A DNA stretch of 20,735 nucleotides from CAZTII01 sp964613305 (lineage in GTDB: Bacteria; Bacillota_I; Bacilli_A; Erysipelotrichales; Erysipelotrichaceae), in NCBI GenBank assembly GCA_964613305.1, contig CAZTII010000027.1, forward strand, positions 1 through 20,735. The letters are read 5' to 3'. Of the stretch, positions 13,913 to 20,735 are shown piece by piece. The notes under the pieces were generated by a model that ran no database searches, was not told the DNA's origin, and saw only the letters and a program-made list of their open reading frames with translations. The first letter of the stretch is position 1. The number at the start of each line of letters is the position of its first letter. The translations under genes were made by a program, and so were the position numbers.

Positions 13913-15110
13913 AGTTTGTTTCAGGATTTTTTAACATTGTCATACTAATGATTAAAGCTAGTGCGTATAAAGATAATACTACGAGTAATAATGTTGTGTA
14001 TGACTGTGTTGAGCGGATGATGAAGGCACTTAATTGATTACCACATAGGCCAGCCATTGCCCATGAGGTGAGTGATAAACCATGTATACGACTTATCATG
14101 TCCATACCGAAGTAATCGGATAACAATGTTGGCAGATTACTAAATCCACCACCATATGTTGAGTTGATAACACATAGTAGAACAATAATAATTAACGCGT
14201 TTTTAGTTTGAATACTATTTGTTAATAGGGTTATGGCAATTGCGGCAATTGATAATAACAACATGAAACGATAAATATTACTTCTCTTTTTTAATCGATC
14301 CGATGCGGCGGAATATAGTAGTCGTCCGCCGGCATTGAATACTGCGGTTAGCGATGAAATAGAACCAATGAGTACAGCTGTGAAACCGACATATTTCATT
14401 AAGTCTTTTTCTTGAGAAATAAGAGCTAAACCGCATGTAATGTTTAAAAATAAAATTAACCATACGGCAATAAAGTTTTTATTTTTTAATATTTCACTAA
14501 CATTGCCAATATCGTGTGTTTCATCTTCGGACCAGTTTGCTGGTTTTTTGATGAGTAGTGTGGCGATGATCATCATGGTGAAATATAGAGCTGCTAGGAT
14601 ATAAAATAAATTAATAATTCCTACTTTTTCTGTAAGTGAAATAATAAGTGGGCTGGCGATTACTTTCGCAAGACCAAAACCGGTGATAGCTAAACCGGTT
14701 GCTAAACCTTTTTGTTCGCTAAACCATAACATAAGTGTTTTTACCGGTGATAGATAGCCGATTCCTAGCCCTATTCCCATTAAAACACCATAGCTTAAAT
14801 AAATACCGATTAAGCTTTTATAATAAATTGATACGCCAGTAAGAGCCATTCCACTAGCGAAGCATACAGCGGAAATAAGTGATGATTTTTTTACGTTTTT
14901 CTCAACCATTTCACCGGCAAATGCGGCAGAAACGCCTAGAAAGAAGATGGCAAGACTAAATGCCCATTCGACATTGGCGACGCTTGAATCTAACATTGTT
15001 GCAATATCTGTTTTTAATAATGACCAACAATACACACTACCGATACTGCAGTGTAATAATAATGCAGGAATGGCGGCATGTTTGATGGGTAAATACCATT
15101 TTTTCAACAT
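13911..15110 (-). CDS. Major facilitator superfamily transporter, OFA (oxalate/formate antiporter-like) group
   Basis: This 399-residue inner-membrane protein has about 12 hydrophobic segments. The first segment contains GSVYCWSLL, and between segments 4 and 5 is GYLSPVKTLMLWFSEQKGLATGLAITGFGLA, both characteristic of the OFA group (TC 2.A.1.11), whose members exchange small carboxylates such as oxalate and formate. The actual substrate cannot be inferred; lactate, pyruvate or formate would suit an anaerobe. The ATG at 15110 is chosen because GGAGG lies six bases upstream, seven codons inside the longest frame. It diverges from the HTH-RCC1 surface protein gene and has its own terminator, so it is likely monocistronic. 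Confidence 0.88.
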   Translation of the reverse strand: MLKKWYLPIKHAAIPALLLHCSIGSVYCWSLLKTDIATMLDSSVANVEWAFSLAIFFLGVSAAFAGEMVEKNVKKSSLISAVCFASGMALTGVSIYYKSLIGIYLSYGVLMGIGLGIGYLSPVKTLMLWFSEQKGLATGLAITGFGLAKVIASPLIISLTEKVGIINLFYILAALYFTMMIIATLLIKKPANWSEDETHDIGNVSEILKNKNFIAVWLILFLNITCGLALISQEKDLMKYVGFTAVLIGSISSLTAVFNAGGRLLYSAASDRLKKRSNIYRFMLLLSIAAIAITLLTNSIQTKNALIIIVLLCVINSTYGGGFSNLPTLLSDYFGMDMISRIHGLSLTSWAMAGLCGNQLSAFIIRSTQSYTTLLLVVLSLYALALIISMTMLKNPETN

Positions 15111-15208
15111 ATTTATCCTCCAACGAATCATTCTATCACAAATACTGTTAAGTTGAAGAAAAATTATATAAAAATTTTTGAAAGAATAGATGCAGTTTGA
15201 TTAAACAA

Positions 15209-15237
15209 TTGATTAAAATATAGAAACAAAGTAAAAT
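15209..15237 (+). promoter_or_regulatory. Promoter of the HTH-RCC1 surface protein operon
   Basis: TTGATT (15209-15214), a 17-bp spacer and TAAAAT (15232-15237) lie 33 bp before the start at 15271. An alternative overlapping pair uses the TTGATT at 15197-15202 and TATAGA. Confidence 0.5.
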
Positions 15238-15270
15238 AGGAATGATAATACTATGGAAAAAGGAGATTTT

Positions 15271-17298
15271 ATGGCTAACAAACTACCTGAAAAGCTAATA
15301 CTCTATCGTAAGCATATGGGATATTCTCAGCTTGAAATGGCTGATAAAATTGGTGTTAATGTTATTGAATATATGGGTTGGGAGAATGGTCGTATGATTT
15401 GTACCATCGATCAGTTTATTCAACTCGCTACAGTTTTAAATGTTGAACTTGATGATTTAATTAACAACGAACGAAAAATTATGTTGCCAACGATTAAGCC
15501 GAGCAACGATTTTGATATTCCTTTTATTGGAAAACCAGTAAATGAAGAAGTCGAACAAACACTTCAAGTTGCGAAAATTTCGGTTGTTGAAGAAAAAATA
15601 GAGCCTGTTGTTAAGGAAGTCGAAGTAACTAAACCTGAAGTTGAAAAAAAGGAAACGAAACGTGAAAGCAATAAAAAGGAAGAAGATAACAAGAAAATGT
15701 CGTTGATTGCGGCTATTGTGGCGGTTATTTTATTGGTGTCGGTTGCACTTATCTTTTTAATGAATAGTGGCAAAAAGGAAAAAGAATTTGTTTTTAAACC
15801 GAGTAGTTATGGTAAATTGGCTGTAGGTGATACATTTGGTGCTCGTTTAGACAAGAATGGTACAGTGAGAAGTTATGGCCAAGGTGTTGATGTTAGTAAA
15901 TGGAGTGATGTTGTTCAACTTAGTGCGCGTGGAGATGTTATGATGGCATTGAGTAGCAAGGGAGAAGTTGTCACGGTGAATACGATGTTAACGACGTCTT
16001 CTTGGAAGAATATTGTTGATATTGCGGTTGGTAATCGCCATTTAGTTGGTCTGAAACAAAATGGTTCAGTGGAATGTGTTTCATCGGTAGATGGCCCTTG
16101 TGCTGTAGAATCATGGAAAAATATTGTTGAAGTGGATGCGGGTGAAAACTTTACTGTCGGAGTTACAAGTGAAGGAAAAGTTGTTGTTGCAGGAAGTGTC
16201 AATGGTAGTGATGCAATGATGGCGTTAACTGATGTTATTGCCGTTTCAGTAGGAAAAAGTGATGTTATCTTTTTACATAAAAATCAAACCGCTACAGTTG
16301 TTTCATTATTAGGGACAAAACGTGATGTGAGTAAGTGGACTAACTTGGTACAAGTTGTCGCTGGTGATGGCTTTGTAGCTGGTTTAAATAACCTAGGTAA
16401 AGTTTATTATGATGGTAGTGATGAAGTAATGAGAATTGCGACAGGTCTTTGGGGCAATGTTTCATGCTTAGCGGCGAATAACGTATTAATCGGTGTTACC
16501 TTTGATGATAAGATGATGGGAACTGGTGATAATAAATACAATCAGTTTATTACGGAAATTGATGTTGTTGCGGAAAAGTTAATGACACCTAAAAATATGG
16601 CTATTGTATTAGATGGAAAGATATTACGTATTTCATGGGATAAAGTTGATAAATGTGATTACTATGATGTAACGATGAACATTGGTAGCGGTTATACGGC
16701 AAAGACAGCGGATAACTATATGAACATTGATATTAGTAAGTTAGAAGATGGTCATGAGTATACGATTGATGTGATTGCTTGCTCAAACGCTAATAAAGGA
16801 TTAAATAGTGATATAGCTCAAATTGGTTATAAATATGTTGCGGATATTAAAGATACGCAAGCAGAAACATTATATACGTTAACGATTAAATATCAGTATG
16901 AAACTGATGGAAGTATGGCTGCGCCAATCTTTAGTAATAGTTATTTATCTGGTACTCCGTATTCAGTGACAAGTCCAGTTATTAATGGATATACTGCGTC
17001 ATTACCAGTAGTTGCGGGTAATATGGCGATGAAAAATGAAGAATTAGTCGTTAAGTATCGTGCAACTCCACTATTTCAAGATACTAATGGCTGTGCTACA
17101 AGTGGTGGAACCTTTAACAGTCAAACTGGAAAGTGTGGTTGTCCTGAAGGTAAATATGAAGAAAATGGCGCATGTAAAGCGTTGATTGCGGATGTGGGCT
17201 GTGCTGCGAGTGGTGGCGTTTGGGATGGTAAAACTGGTGTTTGTGGAAGTTGTCCAGCGGATAAGAAACTATCTTCTGACCACTTGAAATGTGAATAG
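15271..17298 (+). CDS. Membrane-spanning XRE-type HTH protein with extracellular RCC1-like propeller, FN3 and Cys-rich tail
   Basis: The 675-residue protein starts at 15271, where AAAAGGAG precedes the ATG (an in-frame ATG 18 bp earlier has no such site). Residues 1-65 are an XRE-type helix-turn-helix (SQLEMADKIGVNVIEYMGWE), followed by a Lys/Glu-rich linker. A single membrane segment lies at about 143-165. After it come six or so RCC1-like repeats (about 178-430) with the pattern W-x-N-(I/L)-V-x-(I/V)-x-A-G...G-L/V...G-x-V, a fibronectin type III-like domain (438-525), a MucBP/InlB-like beta domain (about 532-605) and two C-terminal Cys repeats (607-675). The HTH would be cytoplasmic and the rest outside. 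RodZ shares the HTH-membrane-beta layout, but the large propeller is not RodZ. Roles could be surface sensing with direct DNA binding, or morphogenesis. It heads an operon with the GYF_2-like gene and cysS. Confidence 0.85.
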   Translation: MANKLPEKLILYRKHMGYSQLEMADKIGVNVIEYMGWENGRMICTIDQFIQLATVLNVELDDLINNERKIMLPTIKPSNDFDIPFIGKPVNEEVEQTLQVAKISVVEEKIEPVVKEVEVTKPEVEKKETKRESNKKEEDNKKMSLIAAIVAVILLVSVALIFLMNSGKKEKEFVFKPSSYGKLAVGDTFGARLDKNGTVRSYGQGVDVSKWSDVVQLSARGDVMMALSSKGEVVTVNTMLTTSSWKNIVDIAVGNRHLVGLKQNGSVECVSSVDGPCAVESWKNIVEVDAGENFTVGVTSEGKVVVAGSVNGSDAMMALTDVIAVSVGKSDVIFLHKNQTATVVSLLGTKRDVSKWTNLVQVVAGDGFVAGLNNLGKVYYDGSDEVMRIATGLWGNVSCLAANNVLIGVTFDDKMMGTGDNKYNQFITEIDVVAEKLMTPKNMAIVLDGKILRISWDKVDKCDYYDVTMNIGSGYTAKTADNYMNIDISKLEDGHEYTIDVIACSNANKGLNSDIAQIGYKYVADIKDTQAETLYTLTIKYQYETDGSMAAPIFSNSYLSGTPYSVTSPVINGYTASLPVVAGNMAMKNEELVVKYRATPLFQDTNGCATSGGTFNSQTGKCGCPEGKYEENGACKALIADVGCAASGGVWDGKTGVCGSCPADKKLSSDHLKCE

Positions 17299-17306
17299 AG
17301 GTAAGT

Positions 17307-17537
17307 ATGGAAAAAGTATGGTATGTAAAGAGTAGTTTGAAAAAAGGTGGCCCGTTTACGGAGGATGATTTTATCAAATTGATAAAACATGAAATCATCG
17401 ATGATAGCTACGAGATTTGGATGTTAGAAATGAAAGAATGGGTTCGTTTAGTTGATAGTGTATATAGTTTTTATATGCCGATGAAAGAAATAGAATTAAT
17501 AGATGTTGTAGAGGAAAAAAATGATGAGATTATATAA
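17307..17537 (+). CDS. Small GYF_2-like (DUF4339) domain protein
   Basis: The 76-residue protein fits the GYF_2/DUF4339 fold, an adaptor that usually binds proline-rich or membrane partner segments. It shows WYV near the start, GGPFTEDDFIKLIKHEIIDDSYEIW and EMKEWVRL, spaced as in that family (WY...GPF...L..L...I..D...W...M..W). It has no signal peptide or membrane segment and ends in an acidic tail. It starts 9 bp after the HTH-RCC1 gene with GAGGTAAG upstream and overlaps the start of cysS by 17 bp, so it is co-transcribed with both. A role as cytoplasmic partner of the upstream membrane protein is inference from position only. Confidence 0.65.
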   Translation: MEKVWYVKSSLKKGGPFTEDDFIKLIKHEIIDDSYEIWMLEMKEWVRLVDSVYSFYMPMKEIELIDVVEEKNDEII

Positions 17538-18858
17538 TTCAAAACAATTAAAAGTAGAAGAGTTTATTCCACTAGTAGAAAATGAAGTAAGCATGTATGT
17601 ATGTGGTCCAACGGTATATAACCACATCCATATTGGGAATGCACGTCCTATTATCGTGTTTGATACGCTTCGTCGTGTTTTTGAAGCTCTTGGTTATACA
17701 GTGAAATACGTATCAAATTATACGGATGTCGATGATAAGATCATTTTAAAAGCAAAAGAGATGGGTGTTAGTGAATCAGAAGTAACGACGAAATATATTG
17801 AAGCTTACAATGAAATTCGCCATCGTTTAAATGCTCATGATTTAAGTAGTACACCAAAAGTTACTGAAACAATGGATGAAATTATTGATTTTATTGAACA
17901 ATGTGTCAACAATGATTTTGCATATGTTGTGGATGGTGATGTGTATTTTAGAGTAAAAAAAGTGGAAACATATGGAGAAGTTTCTCATCAAAAAATAGAT
18001 GATTTACAAGTTGGGGCTCGTATCGAAGAAAATACAACGAAAGAATCACCGCTTGATTTTGCTTTATGGAAAAAAATGGACGATGGATTGCGTTGGCAAA
18101 GTCCTTGGTCATTAGGAAGACCTGGTTGGCATACAGAATGTGTTGTTATGATTCAGAAAGAGTTTAATAAACCATTGATTGATATTCATGGTGGTGGTAT
18201 GGATTTAAAGTTTCCTCACCATGAAAATGAAGTTGCTCAATCTAGGGCGGTATGTGGTACTAGTTTAGCGAATTATTGGTTGCATAACGGAATGATTAAT
18301 ATCAATGGCGTTAAAATGAGTAAATCATTAGGTAATTTTACGTTAGCGAAAGACATCTTAGAAAAATTTTCTCCTGAGCTTATTCGTTGGTTGATGTTGT
18401 CAGTTCATTATCGTATGGAATTAAATTTTTCTGATGAAGTATTTGATAATGCTGAAAAGGAATTAACGAAAGTATTAGGGCCTTTAAAACAAGCGACAAT
18501 TAAAATGTTGCTTCAAAATAAGAGTTTTAGTGGTGAATATCATCGTGACTTGTTTCAACAATTTATGGATGCGATGAGTGATGATTTAAATACACCGAAT
18601 GCGATGAGTGTTATATTTGAAACAATTAAAAAGGTCAATTTAAACTTACGTTCGAAAGAATGGAATAGTGATGAATGTGGACAACTTGTAACTACTGTTG
18701 AAAAAATGTTGGATGTGTTAGGAATTAAAGTGGAACCAATTCAATTAAGTGATGAAGCACGTGAGTTATTTACGTTGTGGAATCAAGCAAAAGCAGACCG
18801 TGATTTTGAAAAAGCGGATACGTATCGTGTTCAATTAAGCGCATTAGGGTTGGTGTAA
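17521..18858 (+). CDS. cysS: Cysteinyl-tRNA synthetase
   Basis: The 445-residue class I synthetase charges tRNA-Cys with cysteine in the cytoplasm. The signature HIGN (residues 37-40) lies in CGPTVYNHIHIGNARP, and KMSKS is at 265-269. The zinc site that selects cysteine is complete: C28, C207, H233 and E237. Length is slightly below the 461 of E. coli. GAGG lies six bases before the ATG at 17521; the adjacent ATG at 17524 is equally possible. It overlaps the GYF_2-like gene, and its TAA is followed directly by the mrnC ATG. cysS-mrnC-rlmB is a conserved Bacillota order. Confidence 0.97.
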   Translation: MMRLYNSKQLKVEEFIPLVENEVSMYVCGPTVYNHIHIGNARPIIVFDTLRRVFEALGYTVKYVSNYTDVDDKIILKAKEMGVSESEVTTKYIEAYNEIRHRLNAHDLSSTPKVTETMDEIIDFIEQCVNNDFAYVVDGDVYFRVKKVETYGEVSHQKIDDLQVGARIEENTTKESPLDFALWKKMDDGLRWQSPWSLGRPGWHTECVVMIQKEFNKPLIDIHGGGMDLKFPHHENEVAQSRAVCGTSLANYWLHNGMININGVKMSKSLGNFTLAKDILEKFSPELIRWLMLSVHYRMELNFSDEVFDNAEKELTKVLGPLKQATIKMLLQNKSFSGEYHRDLFQQFMDAMSDDLNTPNAMSVIFETIKKVNLNLRSKEWNSDECGQLVTTVEKMLDVLGIKVEPIQLSDEARELFTLWNQAKADRDFEKADTYRVQLSALGLV

Positions 18859-19257
18859 ATGGATCATCATACGTTGTCAGGAAGTACTCTTGCTTACATC
18901 GGTGATGCGGTGTGGTCGCTTCTTGTTCGTGAATATTTAGTGGAAATTGGCTTTACAAAGGCTAAAGATTTACAAGAAAAGAGTATTGATTATGTAAGTG
19001 CAAAGTCACAAGCGGAAATTTTTCATTGTTTAGAACAAGAAAACTATTTTAATGAAGAAGAATTAACTATTTTTAAACGAGGTAGAAATAATAAGAATGA
19101 CAATGTTCCTAAAAATACCGATGTTGCGGTGTATCGAATATCAACTGGTTTTGAAGCATTGATTGGTTATTGGCATTTAAATCACCAACAAGAACGATTG
19201 ACACAAACTTGGGACAAAGTTAAACACCTAAGAAAGAGGAATTATGGCACAATATAG
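18859..19257 (+). CDS. mrnC: Mini-ribonuclease III
   Basis: This 132-residue protein consists only of the RNase III catalytic fold without a double-stranded-RNA-binding domain. It contains TLAYIGDAVWSLLVREYL with the active-site Asp (D16), the KSQAEIF helix, and an RGRNNK stretch followed by the later half of the fold. In Bacillus subtilis this enzyme matures 23S rRNA ends. The start abuts the cysS stop (TAA-ATG) with no gap, and the end overlaps rlmB by 14 bp, so all three are translationally coupled. The position between cysS and rlmB supports the call. Confidence 0.94.
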   Translation: MDHHTLSGSTLAYIGDAVWSLLVREYLVEIGFTKAKDLQEKSIDYVSAKSQAEIFHCLEQENYFNEEELTIFKRGRNNKNDNVPKNTDVAVYRISTGFEALIGYWHLNHQQERLTQTWDKVKHLRKRNYGTI

Positions 19258-19963
19258 ATACGGGAAAAATGTGGTAAAGCAACTTTTACTCGAAAAGACA
19301 CCAATTGAGAAAGTATTGTTGATGGCAAATGATCCACAGCTTTTACAACAACTTCAACAACAAAAGATATCGTATGAGATTGTTGATCGTAAAGTGTTGG
19401 ATAAGCTAGTGGAAAAAGGGAATCATCAAGGCGTTGTGGCAGTGATGAAGGACTATGAGTACTATCGCTTAGAAGATGTATTGAATGGAATCAATCCGAA
19501 TAAAAAGGGATTGTTGGTGATGTGTGATGAAATTGAAGATCCACATAATCTAGGTGCTATCTTGCGTAATTGTGACGCTACTGAAGTTGATGGCGTTATT
19601 ATTAAAAAGAACAATGCGGTATCGATTACGTCCACAGTGGCGAAAGTAGCTTCTGGTGCCTTAGAAACAGTTCCAGTCATTCAAGTAACTAATTGTACGA
19701 GTACATTGAAACAATTAAAGAAAATGGGATATTGGGTTGTTGGTACAGCTGGTGAAAAGTCAGTTGATTATCGAACTGTTGATTATACCGTCGCAACTGT
19801 TCTAGTGATTGGTAATGAAGGAAAAGGAATTTCACGATTGGTGAAAGAAGAATGTGATTATTTAGTTGCTTTACCGATGCGCGGTAAAATTTCTTCGCTT
19901 AACGCTTCGGTTGCTTGTGGTGTTATGTTGTATGAGGTGATGAACCAACGATTCCCACTTTAA
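19244..19963 (+). CDS. rlmB: 23S rRNA (guanosine-2'-O-)-methyltransferase, TrmH/RlmB family
   Basis: The 239-residue SPOUT enzyme methylates a ribose in 23S rRNA (G2251 in E. coli) using S-adenosylmethionine. An N-terminal substrate-binding domain (RYGKNVVKQLL... to about residue 75) is followed by the knotted catalytic domain with motif 1 (DEIEDPHNLGAILRNC), motif 2 (VLVIGNEGKGIS) and motif 3 (LPMRGKISSLNASVACGVML). The ATG follows AAAGAGGA inside the end of mrnC. Family assignment is firm; the exact target guanosine is inferred from homologues and from the conserved gene order. Confidence 0.94.
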   Translation: MAQYRYGKNVVKQLLLEKTPIEKVLLMANDPQLLQQLQQQKISYEIVDRKVLDKLVEKGNHQGVVAVMKDYEYYRLEDVLNGINPNKKGLLVMCDEIEDPHNLGAILRNCDATEVDGVIIKKNNAVSITSTVAKVASGALETVPVIQVTNCTSTLKQLKKMGYWVVGTAGEKSVDYRTVDYTVATVLVIGNEGKGISRLVKEECDYLVALPMRGKISSLNASVACGVMLYEVMNQRFPL

Positions 19964-19977
19964 GGAGTGTGTCTTGT

Positions 19978-20574
19978 ATGATCAATGATTTTGAATTACT
20001 CTACATGATTCGTCAAAAAGATGACAATGCTTTTCAACTATTATTTCAGCGTTATGCTTTATTTGCGACTAAAATTGTGCGAACAGTAGTTTCTCCACAT
20101 GGTATTTACAACAAATATTTTGACGAGTTTTGTTGGGAAGCTCATTTGTGTATGATGGAGTCGATGGAATCGTATCGAGAAACGTTTAATTGCCGCTTTT
20201 CAACGTATTATTATCGTTGTGCAACAAGACGTGTTCGTAATTTAATACAACATTATGGTCGCCATAGCAATGTTCATAATTTAACCGCATTATCCTTAGA
20301 TTATGAGTTAGAACTTGGTGAGAATAAACAAGTCGTTAGTTATTCTAGTGGCGAAGGATTGCATTGTCCGCAATATCATCTTAAGTTCAATGAATCGATT
20401 CGAATGGTTCAAGAGGTAGTGGATAGCTACAACTTAAAAGACCGTCAAGTGTTGTCACTGTATAGTCAAGGGAAGTCGTATACTAATGCGGCCATGATAT
20501 TGGATTGTACGACAAAACAATACGACAATCAGGTACAAAAGATTAAACGGAGGATAAGAAAAGCCATCACATAA
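19978..20574 (+). CDS. SigH-like RNA polymerase sigma factor
   Basis: The 198-residue sigma-70 family factor has region 2 (about residues 20-95, ending TYYYRCATRRVRNLIQ) and region 4 (about 155-198), whose TTKQYDNQVQKIKRRIRK matches the K-x-(I/Y)-DN-x-x-Q-(R/K)-(V/I)-KR pattern of Bacillus SigH. In B. subtilis sigH follows cysS-mrnC-rlmB-yacP, so position and sequence agree, with yacP absent here. I start at the ATG at 19978, ten bases after AAGGAG; a GTG at 19969 would sit one base from that site and is unlikely. SigH drives transition-phase, sporulation or competence genes elsewhere; its regulon here is unknown. Region 2 has an unusual number of Cys and Tyr. Confidence 0.86.
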   Translation: MINDFELLYMIRQKDDNAFQLLFQRYALFATKIVRTVVSPHGIYNKYFDEFCWEAHLCMMESMESYRETFNCRFSTYYYRCATRRVRNLIQHYGRHSNVHNLTALSLDYELELGENKQVVSYSSGEGLHCPQYHLKFNESIRMVQEVVDSYNLKDRQVLSLYSQGKSYTNAAMILDCTTKQYDNQVQKIKRRIRKAIT

Positions 20575-20611
20575 TTTTCCGAAATTACGCGATATTTAGA
20601 CGATAAATAAT

Positions 20612-20732
20612 TGGTATAGTAATATCACAAGGAAATAATATCCTTGAATATCACTAAACCCCCTAAAATAGTGATAAACTATCCCCTTATAATAATTTAA
20701 AAACAATAAAAAGGCTGAAAGGCCTTTTTATT
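20612..20732 (+). ncRNA. Candidate small RNA with C-rich loops (may instead be a structured 3' UTR)
   Basis: An extended -10 (TGG-TATAGT, 20612-20620) could start a transcript near 20627 that ends at the terminator at 20705-20732, about 105 nt. It would fold as hairpin 1 (CAAGGA 20628-20633 with TCCTTG 20641-20646), hairpin 2 (TATCACTA 20649-20656 with TAGTGATA 20669-20676, exposing a CCCCC loop) and the terminator, with a further TCCCC stretch single-stranded at 20682-20686. C-rich unpaired motifs are typical of Bacillota sRNAs that pair with ribosome-binding sites. No usable -35 is seen. Confidence 0.35.
20705..20732. terminator. Strong bidirectional rho-independent terminator
   Basis: AATAAAAAGGC (20705-20715) pairs perfectly with GCCTTTTTATT (20722-20732) around a 6-nt loop, giving T-rich ends on both strands. 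Confidence 0.9.
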
Positions 20733-20735
20733 ATG

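Noticed and set aside
17114..17398. Minus-strand frames opposite the Cys-rich tail and GYF_2-like gene
   Set aside because: Composition reflects the complement of the real genes; no start signals.
19969..19977. GTG start for the sigma factor gene
   Set aside because: It sits one base after AAGGAG, too close for initiation; the ATG at 19978 has proper spacing.
1..20735. Insertion sequence, prophage or integron remnants
   Set aside because: No transposase, integrase, phage structural gene, or long flanking inverted repeats were seen on either strand.
1..20735. tRNA or rRNA genes
   Set aside because: No cloverleaf with a GTTCGA-type T-arm and no rRNA-like conserved stretch was found by eye.

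Overview
The window reads as chromosome from a low-GC, AT-rich Bacillota with an anaerobic lifestyle. The organism-level evidence is: strong AGGAGG-type ribosome sites, UGA used as a stop (so not a Mycoplasma-type code), a hybrid cluster protein and a ferredoxin-tailed permease, and the block cysS-mrnC-rlmB-sigH-like factor, which is the classic Bacillota order. An Erysipelotrichia-like host would fit, but that is only an impression.

Layout. (1) 82-5025 is a redox or nitrosative-stress island: a Crp/Fnr regulator divergent from hcp, then a leftward operon (cupin, half-size permease, second half-permease fused to a ferredoxin domain), then a second Crp/Fnr regulator diverging from that operon. 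Different perfect palindromes sit in front of the first regulator and of the cupin operon. (2) 5080-6431 holds an 80-bp tandem repeat array, interrupted by a 100-N assembly gap, leading into three tandem paralogous genes for small secreted Gly/Gln/Asn-rich proteins with a Cys near the C-terminus. (3) 6525-9102 is a housekeeping operon: mnmE (broken in this assembly by a 10-N gap), an RDD membrane protein and a TatD-family nuclease. (4) 9109-13578 is a 1489-residue PAS/GAF-GGDEF-HD-GYP cyclic-di-GMP protein on the minus strand, preceded by an AT-rich promoter region and an OFA-type major facilitator gene. (5) 15271-20574 is a rightward run: an HTH-transmembrane-RCC1-like-FN3-Cys-rich surface protein, a GYF_2-like small protein, cysS, mrnC, rlmB and a SigH-like sigma factor. 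(6) 20612-20732 looks like a small structured RNA or an elaborate 3' end, with two C-rich unpaired stretches and a strong terminator.

How it fits together. The left island probably senses and detoxifies NO or hydroxylamine (Hcp) and moves an unknown substrate through the split permease. The secreted peptide cluster and its repeat array are the least explained part. The membrane-spanning HTH protein could link cell-surface binding to the cytoplasm, and the large c-di-GMP protein is a separate signal integrator. Both runs of N (5122-5221 and 7512-7521) are assembly gaps that distort what lies beneath them: in both cases the flanking sequence indicates what the true sequence should look like.
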